From Adiantum capillus-veneris (Eukaryota; Streptophyta; Polypodiopsida; Polypodiales; Pteridaceae): 64,000 bases of DNA. The position numbers were made by a program, and so were the translations under genes. The DNA lies in assembly GCA_014529385.2 (NCBI GenBank), contig CM043968.1, positions 129,305,018 to 129,369,017 on the forward strand, written 5' to 3'. Shown one piece after another: positions 54,965-64,000 of this stretch. The notes beneath the pieces were generated by a model that saw nothing but the letters and a program-made list of their open reading frames with translations, searched no databases and was not told the origin of the DNA. Positions within the stretch are counted from its first letter, which is position 1. The number at the start of each line of letters is the position of its first letter.

Positions 54965-55168
54965 GTTTTAATTTCCTACGCATACATTTTTCTCTCTCTC
55001 TCTCTCTTTAATTTCCTACACGCACACACACTTCTCTCTCTCTCTCTAGCTTTTTAATTTCTTATTTACACACACACACACATTTCTCTCTCTCTCTCTC
55101 TCTAGTTTCTTACACACACACACACACATTTCTCTCTCTCTCTCTCTTTCCTACACACACACACACAT

Positions 55169-55200
<32 letters not shown>
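54917..55200. repeat. CT and CA microsatellite cluster before the LINE
   Basis: Alternating CT runs and short ACACAC runs with the recurring phrase TTTCCTACACACACA. The same phrase recurs after the LINE at 56740-56890. Confidence 0.95.
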
Positions 55201-55203
<3 letters not shown>

Positions 55204-55204
55204 A

Positions 55205-56692
55205 GTGCCAAGTGAGTTTATGCTTGCGGTTTCTCGAATCTATGAGAAGGTGATTTGTCAATTGCGCATGGGAAGAGAAATTTCAGAAATTTGTGTAAGC
55301 ACTATTGGGGTTAAACAAGGATGTCCATTGTCACCAACTCTCTTTGGTCTATGCATCGATCAATTGGAACAAATGGTACTTGACTTTATGCAAGAAGAAG
55401 GCATTGAAGAGGTCACTATTTGCAATGCGGTAATCATGCTTTTGTTGTATGCGGATGATGTAGTGTTTCTAGCACACACTTTAGAAGATGCACAAAAGCT
55501 TATGGTTGTCCTTGAGAACTTTTGCTTGCATAGTGGGCTGATTGTAAATGAATCCAAAACAAAGGTTATGCTTGTGAAAACCAACCATAAGGAGAAGCCA
55601 TGCATTGTGTACAACAACGAGACACTTGAAGTTGTTGAGAGCTTTAAGTACCTTGGCCTTGAGGTTCCATCCAATCACAAGTGGCATGAATGCGTTGTGC
55701 GTCGTTTGGAAGCGGGAAAGAGAGCATATTATGCATTTGAGAACATGTGTAATGCGGGAAACATCAAGTGTTGGGTTCTCAAGAAGTATCTTTTTGATGC
55801 ATTGGTGACACCGGTTCTTCTTTATGGAGTTGAAGTGTGGGGCGGGAGCATCTCAAAGTCTACTTGGAAAGAGTTTGAGAGTGTCCAAAAGCGTTTTCTT
55901 ACAAACTTTCTCCAAGTTAAGACACAAACACCATATATGCTCCTACTTCTTGAGTCGGGATCTCTTCCAATTGAGGTTATGGGCATGGAAAGGGTTGTGG
56001 AGTACATGATAAAGATGCGTCAAAACCCCTCACATCGACTTCCTACAATTGCATGGGAAGCAAGCAAAAAAGTTCAAAAGACGCATAAAAGCAAGATCTT
56101 GAGCACGGGATGGATGCAAGACATAAAGAAGTGGTTTGGGAGATGGGATGCAATACACTTGCTACATGATGCTTCAATTGACTCTCAAGTGAATGAAGCT
56201 TTTCTACAACGCCAATGTATTACGGCTTGGGAGAAATCCGGTGGGTCACGCTTCATACATTACACCACCTATATTGCCCCCAACTACAAAACCATGTTCT
56301 TCGCTGAGAGAGGAAACCGTACTCACACTTACATGCTTGAGCCTATTCCCTTGTCCGCGATACGCACTATCGCAGCAATTCGGCTTAGCTCCCATTTCCT
56401 TCGATGCGAGATAGGGCGTTGGGGCAATGGAGAAGAGTCAAATCGATTGTGCACATTATGCTCAAAGCAAGTTCGAGAGTCTGAGTACCACACACTACTA
56501 GAGTGCTCAGCTTTTGATCACATCCGAACTTGCTTCTCTCACATTTTCAGCCATAACTTAGACCTACACACTTTCCTCTCCCAGCCAAAGTGTGGGCTCT
56601 CCATTGCGACTCTCATCACTACAATTTTGGAGCATCGAGAGTCACTCATCAGCCATACACGTACTACATCACATGTAACTTTGGTCCCATAG
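55205..56692 (+). CDS. LINE reverse transcriptase, C-terminal part
   Basis: The open frame of 495 codons begins at the microsatellite edge with GTG, so the true start is missing: the RT fingers, and the endonuclease if present, are lost. Residues 35-48 are GVKQGCPLSPTLFG, YADDVVFLA (catalytic DD) is at 82-90, then NESKTKVML and FKYLGLEVPSN. Residues about 175-330 match the thumb and connector of LINE RTs (LLYGVEVWGGSI, FLTNFLQVKTQTPYMLLLLE). Near residues 420-435 a CX2C...HX4C set (CTLCSKQVRESEYHTLLEC) looks like the C-terminal zinc finger of plant LINEs. It has no internal stop, unusual for a truncated copy here, which suggests recent arrival. Target-primed reverse transcription is the family's role. 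Confidence 0.85.
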   Translation: MPSEFMLAVSRIYEKVICQLRMGREISEICVSTIGVKQGCPLSPTLFGLCIDQLEQMVLDFMQEEGIEEVTICNAVIMLLLYADDVVFLAHTLEDAQKLMVVLENFCLHSGLIVNESKTKVMLVKTNHKEKPCIVYNNETLEVVESFKYLGLEVPSNHKWHECVVRRLEAGKRAYYAFENMCNAGNIKCWVLKKYLFDALVTPVLLYGVEVWGGSISKSTWKEFESVQKRFLTNFLQVKTQTPYMLLLLESGSLPIEVMGMERVVEYMIKMRQNPSHRLPTIAWEASKKVQKTHKSKILSTGWMQDIKKWFGRWDAIHLLHDASIDSQVNEAFLQRQCITAWEKSGGSRFIHYTTYIAPNYKTMFFAERGNRTHTYMLEPIPLSAIRTIAAIRLSSHFLRCEIGRWGNGEESNRLCTLCSKQVRESEYHTLLECSAFDHIRTCFSHIFSHNLDLHTFLSQPKCGLSIATLITTILEHRESLISHTRTTSHVTLVP

Positions 56693-56735
56693 GTCATATT
56701 TGACCTCCGAGGACGATAATAAAATCTATCTATCT
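55205..56735 (+). mobile_element. 5'-truncated LINE (non-LTR retrotransposon) with tail
   Basis: Reverse transcriptase frame plus about 45 bases of 3' sequence ending AATAAAATCTATCTATCTATC, inserted in CACTA-2 and bounded on both sides by CT/CA repeats. A TATC repeat tail in place of poly-A recalls RTE-like LINEs. Confidence 0.75.
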
Positions 56736-56739
56736 ATCT

Positions 56740-56938
56740 TTCCTACACACACACACCGCTCTCTCGCTCTCTCTCTCTCTCTCTCTCTTTCCTACACATA
56801 CACACCCCGCTCTCTCTCTCTCTCTCTTTCCTACACACACACACACACACCGATCTCTCTCTCTCTCTCTCTCTCTCTCCTACACACACACACCCACGAT
56901 GTAGAGAGAGAGAGAGAGGGGTTGGGGGGGGGGGGGGA
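56740..56938. repeat. CT, CA, GA and poly-G tracts
   Basis: CT and CA runs at 56740-56892, GA at 56902-56917, and a G run ending 56937. Confidence 0.95.
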
Positions 56939-57409
56939 GAGTGTCATAATACCTGCGCAGCAGGTTTCGGCCAAGATCTGAGCGCGCGCGTTGAAGACGA
57001 AAATGGCCCCTACGCGCGGGTTTCCCTTTTTTTTCTCCCAATTTTTTAGCGTCGAAATGTGCGTCGATATACTCGTGGTAATGTCCGTCGATATACGCGT
57101 GAAAAAGCATGCCTTGCCACGCCTATTTCCACACGCATATCAATGGCTATTTTTACGCATATATCGACGGGATAAAAGTATGTCGATATCCGCGTGGAAA
57201 GGTACGACCGTCGATATATACTGCGTCGATATCTTGATATTATGTTGTAGTGAGGTGGGGGATATAAGATTACACTTGGTTACAACTAAAATAATCATTG
57301 TCAATTGATTAACCTAATTGAGCATATTCTCAAATATAAAGAGAGGAAGAGGGAGGGGGGGAGAGATAAATGGATTACACGACCAAAAAACTTCATAACT
57401 GCAAAATGT

Positions 57410-60400
57410 TTATGAATCATCTTCCAAAAGATCTCTACATGAAGCATCATCCAATCCTAAGCCCATGGCTCCTAAATTAATAAAGAGAGAAACGGAATTG
57501 TGGTTTGTGGATTCATTGCCTTCATCATCTTCGAGTTTGTCATCCTCCATCTCATCATCTTCATCATCATGACAATCATCCTTGCTAAGACTTGCTGCTG
57601 CCGCCCGACTTGATTCATCAACCTCCCTCTCCTCTCTTTCCACCTCATCCAAAGTCGGAGGTGGAAGAGGGTCAAAGATAGTCTCCATGTCATTAGTGGA
57701 AAAAATGGTTCTCCCCCAAGATGTTACGATAATTACGAACCAAAGTTTTGGTTTGTGGATTGTTGGGATATAGATGACCTATAAAATAGAAGCTCAAAGT
57801 GAGTAACATTGGTATAACTAACGCTACAAGTAAATAAGAATAAAAAAGATACGTGTCACTTACCTGCTCTCAATTGCGTGGTAAAACTAAATTGTCAACC
57901 ACCCTATGTGATGCACACTAGAGTCCACCATGTAGAGGCCATTCTCATGTCGTCTAGACACATTTGCAAACCACTTGCACTTGAAGATGAAGGTATGAAA
58001 GGTTCTAAAATTAACCTTTAGTATCTTTTCAATAGTTCCGCAGTACTTGGCTTCATCACCGTCTGTGTCAAAGTTTCCCATGATGGCACAATCCATGGTG
58101 GTTCTACGCTCGTCAATGTGGCATGTACAAAAGTGACGACCTTTTGACCATATAGAGTTAAAGGAAAGGCACTACAAAATAGAAAAATATATTAATTTAT
58201 CAAATCATATTAAAGATAATTTCAAGAAATAGCATTACAATATGGTTTAAGTATATGAGTACTCTACCTTTGGTACGTAGCGTCGTGCATACTTCCATTC
58301 TTTGCTGGTGATGTCTTCTCCGAACGCTTTTCCCTCGGTCATTCTCTCATGGATCCACTCTGCACTAATGAGATCTGGAAAACATGCAAGGTTTCTAAGC
58401 ATTGGAGGTGCCCTCCTTCCTCCATGTGCTTATTTCCATGCTTCCCTCTCTTGCAAACCCCTTGCATTTGCCACTGTCCACGAGTCCACCCACTTGGTCA
58501 TAATCTTTGCATTGAGAATGCAAAAGTTATCGACCACTCATGATAGATTCATATCCATGTTAAGATTTTCCCCTTTCCACTTGGTAAGTGTGAATTCATC
58601 CTTGCATCTTCCTCGTTTAACCACATGCGAGGCATTGAAGGATCAACTTGTGTCAAATACTCTGATATGTAAAAAAATGCCTCTTGAACGATCCACCCTT
58701 CGGCCATACATGCCTCTGGTTGAGACCGTAGCCGCACAAAATCTTTGAGAGTCTTTAAAAACCTCTCTAATAAGAACATCCATCCTGCATGCACTACTCA
58801 GCATATAGCAATCTCCTCCACCACGTGAACCAAGAGGTGAATTTGACTAAGAAGGACCGATCGAGGAAATTCATCTTCAATGGCACACGCAGTTTCTGTT
58901 GCAAGTGTTTGAGCAGTAGGGATAGCATCTATTCCGATTTCCTTGGAACTCACAAATCTGCAAGAAACACACAAGGATACACTAAGTGCCAGTTGAAATT
59001 ATTGTGTACATAAAAAAGGTTTAGTTGAGTGGAGTCTTGTGGTGTACCTTAGTAGCTCTCCTAGTTTGAAAATAGCATCCCTGACTTTCTTGTCCCGACA
59101 TATACACATACTCACTGGCAGAATGAACTACAATGTAAATCAGGGAAAGGAAAAGTAAGTGATAGTCATACACACAAACTATAGACAGAATAGGAAGTAT
59201 GAAGGTTACCTGAAGCATCTTGTACCAATCATGGGAATTCAACCCATACAATTGAACGCTTCCACCCTTCTTCGCTTTTGTGAAAGCTCCCTTTAGAGAA
59301 CTCATGTATCCTGTTGGTGTGAGAATAGAGGCAATGGTACCCTTTACCTTGTCTAATTCTTCTTTGGCTAGCAGCCATGGTGCTTTAGGAAGCACAATCT
59401 TTCCATTTGGGGCACGCTGTGGAGTAGCAGAGGCGGGGAGACATTTTAAAAGCCTCAAATCTTCCTTTGCACCCAAAGAGTCCTTCTTGCCAATAATGTG
59501 GTCCCATAGTGTTTGGGCTACATTCTTGAATATATGCATGGGATCCAAGAGGTGTTGTTTTTTAAAGTCCTTCCAATATTGAAGCCTTAAAAATATGGAA
59601 TACCTTGACATACCTTTTGGTGAAGGACACGGAGCCGGATTGTTGTTGTGGTGTTCTTCCCAAATGGTTGCCCAATCTACCATCGTGAGCTTTAGAGGAG
59701 TCTTCCCATTTGTTGGAGACTTCTACTTGTTATGTCCTTGGGGTAAGAAACATGCAATAGTTGTTTGGATAGATTACCTTGCACAAGGAATCGGGCCTCT
59801 CCATCACGAACGATGGCCAGCAAGTAGAACATGCATTGTGCCCCGATGTGGACAACCCTGCATAGATATCATATGGTTAGAGAGATGAATTAAAGTGAAC
59901 TAAAGGGAGAGAGGGAAGGAGGGAAAGAGATATAGAGAAAAGGGGGTTACCAGAAATCTCTCCAAGCACAGGATAGTTGTGCATAGTCCACATAAGGATT
60001 CCCCTCACAATGGCCTCTTTCCCTCCCCCTTTGCAAGTGAGACATTGACAACAGGAATGCCTCTCCATAACTCCTCAAAATCCTCGATGAGGGGCTCGAG
60101 GTAATTGTCAATATTTGACACTTTGTACTTCCCTGGCACAAGCAAGGAAAGAAGTATATTGTCCTTCTTGGTTGTCTCCCATGGTGGAATATTGTAGTTG
60201 ACGATCACCACAAGCCAAGTGCTCCATGAAGTAGACTTAGTGCCAAAGGGGTTGACACCATCACTTGCTAACCCAAGCCTCAAGTGTCGAGGCTCCAACC
60301 CAAACTCTGGCCATTGAGTTTCGATGTGCCTCCATGCAGGTGAATTGGCAGGGACACGCATCATTCCATCATTTGAGTGATGGTTCGCATGCCATGCAAG

Positions 60401-61285
60401 AATCTACACGGTAGACCTGCTTTTAAACATGTGTTGGATGCGAGGAATTAATGGAAAATTTTTCAATACCTTGCGGGGTAGGTGTGCCCCACTCACTCCT
60501 GTCTTGTATCGTGCCTCCCCGCACACGGGACATGAGGTAGCATGTGCATGCTCATTGCGGTGTAGCATGAAATCGTTGATGCACGCATGGATGTGCTCAT
60601 ACTCCATTCTAAGTGCAATGACATACGATCTAGCTCGTCGACGATCTGGAGGCATGTGGTGATCTTCTGGAAACATTTTGCCCATCAAAGTACGATAAAC
60701 ATGCGTATTAGTATAATTCCTAGAATATGACACCATAAAGAGAGAGGGAGAGAGTATATAAAAGCCACATTCCATACTTACAAAAGTAGTGCATCGATAC
60801 TTGCATTACTTCAACCAAATTTTTATTGCAAGTTGAGGACTTCCAATGATGCTCAGAGCACCAAGTACCGTGCACCGTTGTAAAGAGGTGTTCGGGCACT
60901 CGTCATCAATCTATCCTCTGCCTCAAAGTGCGATGAAGACGCCATAGGAGCTACCGACGTAGAGCCAACGGGAGGATCACCATGCAGTGCACCCAAATTG
61001 CCCAGTTGCTCTTGCCTTTGCCGTTCGGCCTTGCGCGTCGGTGCATCACCACCAAACACAGACCGATGGGGCACCTCCTCAAGCGACGGGTGAGTCGCGC
61101 TATCATCTTTCCGAGCACTTTTTCAAGGATGCCAAAGCCCTTCATTCTCCACGTGCTCCAAAGCAATGCGCCTCAAGCGAAGGATTGCCCTTTTGCACTT
61201 GGCGCAAGGACAAGGTAGTTTTTCCTTGAGCCAACGCTCCCGCTCAGGGCCTCCAGCGGGACCACGATCATCTCAGTCGATGTCC
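57410..61285 (-). pseudogene. CACTA-3 TNP2-type transposase, decayed
   Basis: On - from right: N-terminal zinc piece CPCAKCKRAILRLRRIALEH near 61210-61150 with stops; MFPEDHHMPPDRRRARSYV, IHACINDFMLHRNEHAHA and CPVCGEARYKTG (60404-60700); a TAG after SRSTV; GLASDGVNPFGTKS and VNYNIPPWETTK (60005-60364); a frameshift near 60040; AIVRGILMWTMHNYPVLGEI; after an intron GLSTSGHNACSTC near 59860; HLLDPMHIFKNVAQTLWDHI and LNSHDWYKMLQ (59220-59560); then VHVVEEIAIC, a TGA, and VHAGWMFLLERFLKTLKDF (58550-58860); a DUF4216-like piece (57887-58096); and an acidic end (57410-57693). Order and introns parallel CACTA-1, but at least four stops or shifts silence it. Confidence 0.85.
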
Positions 61286-61740
61286 TGCATAGGCGAAATG
61301 TTGTTTATTTAGTCATGTGTCCTAAAAAATGAATAATTAGAAAAACACTTAATTCCATTAGAAAAATTTCATATAGTTAAAGTCAAAGGGAATAAATGAC
61401 AATGAGTGTAACTAAAAGAGAATTTAGAAAATGCAATTAATAAACATTTAAAAGTACTACAAAATAAAGTATTCATAAAATATTAAAAATCTTCATCAAA
61501 AAACTCAAAAGGCTAAAAAATGAAATAATGTATAGCTAAGGGTAGAGGAAGTGGTTTGTACTACCCCCCCTCCCCCCCTGCAACCTCGAATTCGCATGTA
61601 TCCGTTTGAAATGACCGGCCGCGATAATATAGGCGGTAATGGGCGCGATAATATCCACGATAATACCTGGCACCTAAAATAGGCAAGAAGGCAGAGTATT
61701 CCGCGTTTTTGCTGCATACTCTATGTTCTTGCTCTCCGCC
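61286..61740. other. AT-rich stretch and CACTA-3 internal repeats
   Basis: AT-rich to 61550, then GCGATAATA, GGCGGTAATGG and GATAATATCC motifs at 61618-61670, alike to those at the right edge of the window. Confidence 0.5.
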
Positions 61741-62001
61741 ATCGCTCCCAAGCTTCCCCCCCTCCCCTCCCCACCCCCCTCTCCCTTCCATCTCTCTCCT
61801 TCTCCAAGCTTTCCGCTCCCACCCCCCTCCCTCTCCCTTCCCCCTCTCTCCTTCTCCAAGATTCCCAAGTTTTGTCGAAGAGGGTTTTGTCCAAGTTTCG
61901 GTGAAGGGGGTATTCCGCCATCGTCTTTGGAAGCTCAACCGCGCTACAAAGAAAGAGGTAAACACAAAAGCACATCCCCCCTCTTTCGCTTTTGTTTTCT
62001 A

Positions 62002-62038
<37 letters not shown>

Positions 62039-62070
62039 AACACACACACACACACACACACACGCATAAA
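61741..62070. repeat. pyrimidine-rich tract and (CA)n
   Basis: C/T-rich at 61741-61865 with a near repeat (TCTCCTTCTCCAAG twice). CA runs at 62002-62033 and 62039-62063. Confidence 0.85.
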
Positions 62071-62264
62071 TCCAAAAAAATAGAAAAAATAGAGAATCCA
62101 TAACATACCTCGTTCATTACGAAATGATTGCTTTGCAAGGCTTGTTTGAAATGGTTGCGTTGCTAGGCTTCTTTGAAAATGGGTGTTTGCTAGGCACGTT
62201 TGGAAATGATTGATTTGCTAAGCACGTTTTAAAATGATTGTTTGGATAGAAATGTTAGATAAAA

Positions 62265-62265
<1 letters not shown>

Positions 62266-62312
<47 letters not shown>

Positions 62313-62368
62313 ATTTAAAGAGAGGGAGGTAAATGGAGAAGGATAAATAGAAAGAGAGAAGGAGGGAA

Positions 62369-62420
<52 letters not shown>

Positions 62421-62463
62421 AGAGAGAATGAGAGAAAGAGGGAGAGAATTAATGAGACGGAGA

Positions 62464-62501
<38 letters not shown>

Positions 62502-62555
62502 AAGAGGATGAGGGATAGATTGAAAGAGAGAGAGAAAGAGGGAGAAATAGGGAGG

Positions 62556-62600
<45 letters not shown>

Positions 62601-62629
62601 AGGGATAGAGTGAAAGAGAGATAAAGAGG

Positions 62630-62672
<43 letters not shown>

Positions 62673-62718
62673 GAAAGAGGGAGAGATGGAGAGAGAGAGG
62701 AAGAGGGAGAGATAGGAA

Positions 62719-62771
<53 letters not shown>

Positions 62772-62880
62772 GAGAGGATGAGGGATAGAGAGAGAGAGAG
62801 AGAGAGAGGGAAAGGGGGAGAGATAGAGAGAAAGAGGGAGAGAGAGATAGGAAAAGAGAGAGAGTAGATAGAGAGAGAGT
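62266..62880. repeat. GA-rich satellite block
   Basis: About 615 bases of GA runs broken by GATAAA, GGATGAGGGATAGA and GGGAGAGAT. GAGGATGAGGGATAGA recurs at 62505, 62595 and 62772, so a higher-order unit of roughly 90-180 bases exists. Confidence 0.9.
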
Positions 62881-62952
62881 GCTTGCTTTACGTGGAGGTG
62901 CAGGCATGACTTTGGAATGGAGCTTCCGCTTCATAGTTCAACTACACGACAG

Positions 62953-62953
62953 C

Positions 62954-62986
<33 letters not shown>

Positions 62987-62988
62987 GA

Positions 62989-63035
<47 letters not shown>

Positions 63036-63155
63036 GAGAGAGTGTAAATAGAGAGAGGGAAAGAGAGGAATAGAGAGAGATAGGGAAAGAGGAAAAGAGA
63101 GAGAGAGAGATAGGGGGAGAGAGAAAGCGGGAAAAGAGGGAGAGAGAGAAAGAAG
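62953..63155. repeat. second GA-rich block
   Basis: GA runs with AGAGAGGAATAGAGAGAGA twice. Confidence 0.9.
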
Positions 63156-63243
63156 TTAAGGAGATGAAAATTAGGCTCCAAAGGGATACCTGAGCAATCA
63201 GCACCAAGATTACCTTCAAGGCGAGGACGCTTTGTTGAACGAC

Positions 63244-63307
63244 GTGCTTGCTTTACATGGAGGCGCAGGCATGACTCTGGGATGGAGCTTTCAAGATTGT
63301 AGTTGAT
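63244..63307. repeat. direct repeat of 62880-62945
   Basis: GTGCTTGCTTTACATGGAGG...CATGACTCTGGGATGGAGCTT matches GTGCTTGCTTTACGTGGAGG...CATGACTTTGGAATGGAGCTT at 62880-62927, with the second GA block between. Confidence 0.75.
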
Positions 63308-63811
63308 GAGTTGGTATTGTTATTGCTAACTTAGGAAAATATCACTCTCTCTCGACCAACCAGAGAGATGGTCAAGTATTGGGAGCGACATACAGAATTT
63401 AATACTTGGCGATGGGTGTTCAAAAACAACCACATCTCTCGCGATTTCGACGCGGTGGTTGGACCACTAGAAGCGATAAGTTTAAACAAGTAAATTTGTA
63501 TCAATTGTTTTGAGCTTTTGATAATTGTTTAATTTGGTTTGGGTTTATGTAGAGTCAAAGTGATCCAAGATATGTGCCCCTGGGGGACAACGAGATAGAG
63601 GAGGATTAGATAGAAAAATGTTTTGTCCAAACTTTCGTAAAGTCCCAATGTGGAACAATGTATATACAACTATTTACTTTTTATTGTAACTTCTTCAAAT
63701 AGTTGATCTTCTACATTTTAAATTTTCAAGGTAAAGTAAATTCAATTTCAGTTCTTGGTATTTTTTATACTCTTCCAAAAAACAATTGATGTTTCATTGT
63801 TTTATGCAGGT

Positions 63812-63866
63812 CAAAAATAAAGGTGTTCATTTGGGTGGGTGGCCCAAATGAGCACCTTTATTTTTG
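63812..63866. repeat. 24-bp hairpin with one mismatch
   Basis: Arms 63812-63835 and 63843-63866 (CAAAAATAAAGG...TCATTTGGG and complement), loop TGGGTGG. Confidence 0.85.
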
Positions 63867-63874
63867 AATTAGCG

Positions 63875-64000
63875 TGTAGCGACAATATGCGCAGTAATAG
63901 ATGTGACAACTGGCGTGGTAATAGCAGCAAGTATATTGTCCCGACTATTGCCGCGCTTATTGCTGAGAAACCATTACCGCGTGCATAGCCGCGGTTATTG
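63875..64000. repeat. CACTA-3 right subterminal repeats
   Basis: Alternating ATTACCGCG, GCGGTTATTG, ATTGCCGCGCTTATTG and GCGTGGTAATAG units run to the window edge. Their density recalls the subterminal regions of CACTA-1 and -2. Confidence 0.55.

Larger units (their letters stand above)
51066..57252 (-). mobile_element. CACTA-2, internally deleted CACTA element
   Basis: Starts CACTACAACA at 51066 and ends TGTTGTAGTG at 57252, with AGG on both sides (51063-51065 and 57253-57255). Subterminal regions hold CGTCGATATACGCG-type repeats (51110-51230 and 57050-57240). It keeps the first part of TNP2 and a Ptta/En/Spm remnant, lacks the middle and end of TNP2, and carries LINE sequence. It could be mobile only with proteins from elsewhere. 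Confidence 0.9.
50640..64000 (-). mobile_element. CACTA-3, decayed, right end beyond the window
   Basis: A third TNP2 lies at 57410-61285. Motifs of the type TTATTACCGCG/GCGATAATA occur near 50795-50860, 61615-61670 and 63880-64000, as subterminal repeats would. CACTA-2 sits between the first of these and the TNP2, so it probably inserted into CACTA-3. The outer ends are not identified: the left one is a guess and the right one is outside. Confidence 0.5.

Noticed and set aside
62449-63219. Open frames of 161 and 93 codons on -
   Set aside because: Pure Ser-Leu translation of the GA satellite.
1-64000. tRNA or rRNA genes
   Set aside because: I looked for B-box and conserved rRNA words by eye and saw none. 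The methionine-tRNA matches found are primer sites of LTR elements.

Overview
The window is nuclear DNA of a land plant with a large, repeat-rich genome. I find no host gene that stands clear of transposable elements. The plant call rests on CACTA (En/Spm) transposons with TNP2 and Ptta/En/Spm proteins, a chromovirus, a Ty1/copia element with a methionine-initiator-tRNA primer site, and plant-type introns. A LINE with GVKQGCPLSP and YADD motifs is of a kind I associate more with ferns, lycophytes and mosses than with flowering plants. That lineage guess is weak.

Layout. 1-9960 is the 3' part of a Ty3/gypsy element on + (called G1). It holds an integrase with two tandem zinc-binding domains, a second aspartic-protease-like domain after the integrase, W-[IV]-P-K repeats, a 2.8 kb untranslated stretch with an array of 24-bp palindromes, a long coiled-coil ORF, a polypurine tract and the 3' LTR. 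9985-18250 is a decayed gag-protease element on - (G2), split at 12432-17572 by a Ty1/copia element on - with both LTRs, primer site, purine tract and an AGGGT target duplication. 18640-28548 is a truncated chromovirus on + (G3). It is split at 19827-27363 by an apparently intact CACTA element (CACTA-1) with 12-bp terminal repeats, a GGA duplication, both transposase genes on - and a captured heavy-metal-associated (HMA) gene fragment. 28549-36320 is a second, more complete chromovirus on - (G4) of the same family, fused tail to tail with G3.

36321-48500 is mostly non-coding: microsatellites, a MITE-like foldback element and orphan primer-site/LTR pieces. 48540-49760 is the 3' end of another gypsy element on - (G5) with the same protease plus W-[IV]-P-K module as G1. 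51066-57252 is an internally deleted CACTA element (CACTA-2, AGG duplication) that carries a LINE fragment. It probably sits inside a third CACTA element (CACTA-3), whose decayed TNP2 lies at 57410-61285 and whose right terminal region runs off the window.

How the genes act together. In CACTA-1 the 1104-aa TNP2 and the 371-aa TNPA-like protein would make the transposition pair acting on the GCGTCGCTATAGCGACG-type subterminal repeats. CACTA-2 and CACTA-3 have broken versions and could move only if supplied in trans. The retroelements are all visibly mutated. The strongest candidates for something undescribed are in G1: the duplicated integrase zinc domain, the post-integrase protease and W-repeat module (seen again in G5), the periodic palindromes, and a long ORF kept open beside a pol gene with three stops.
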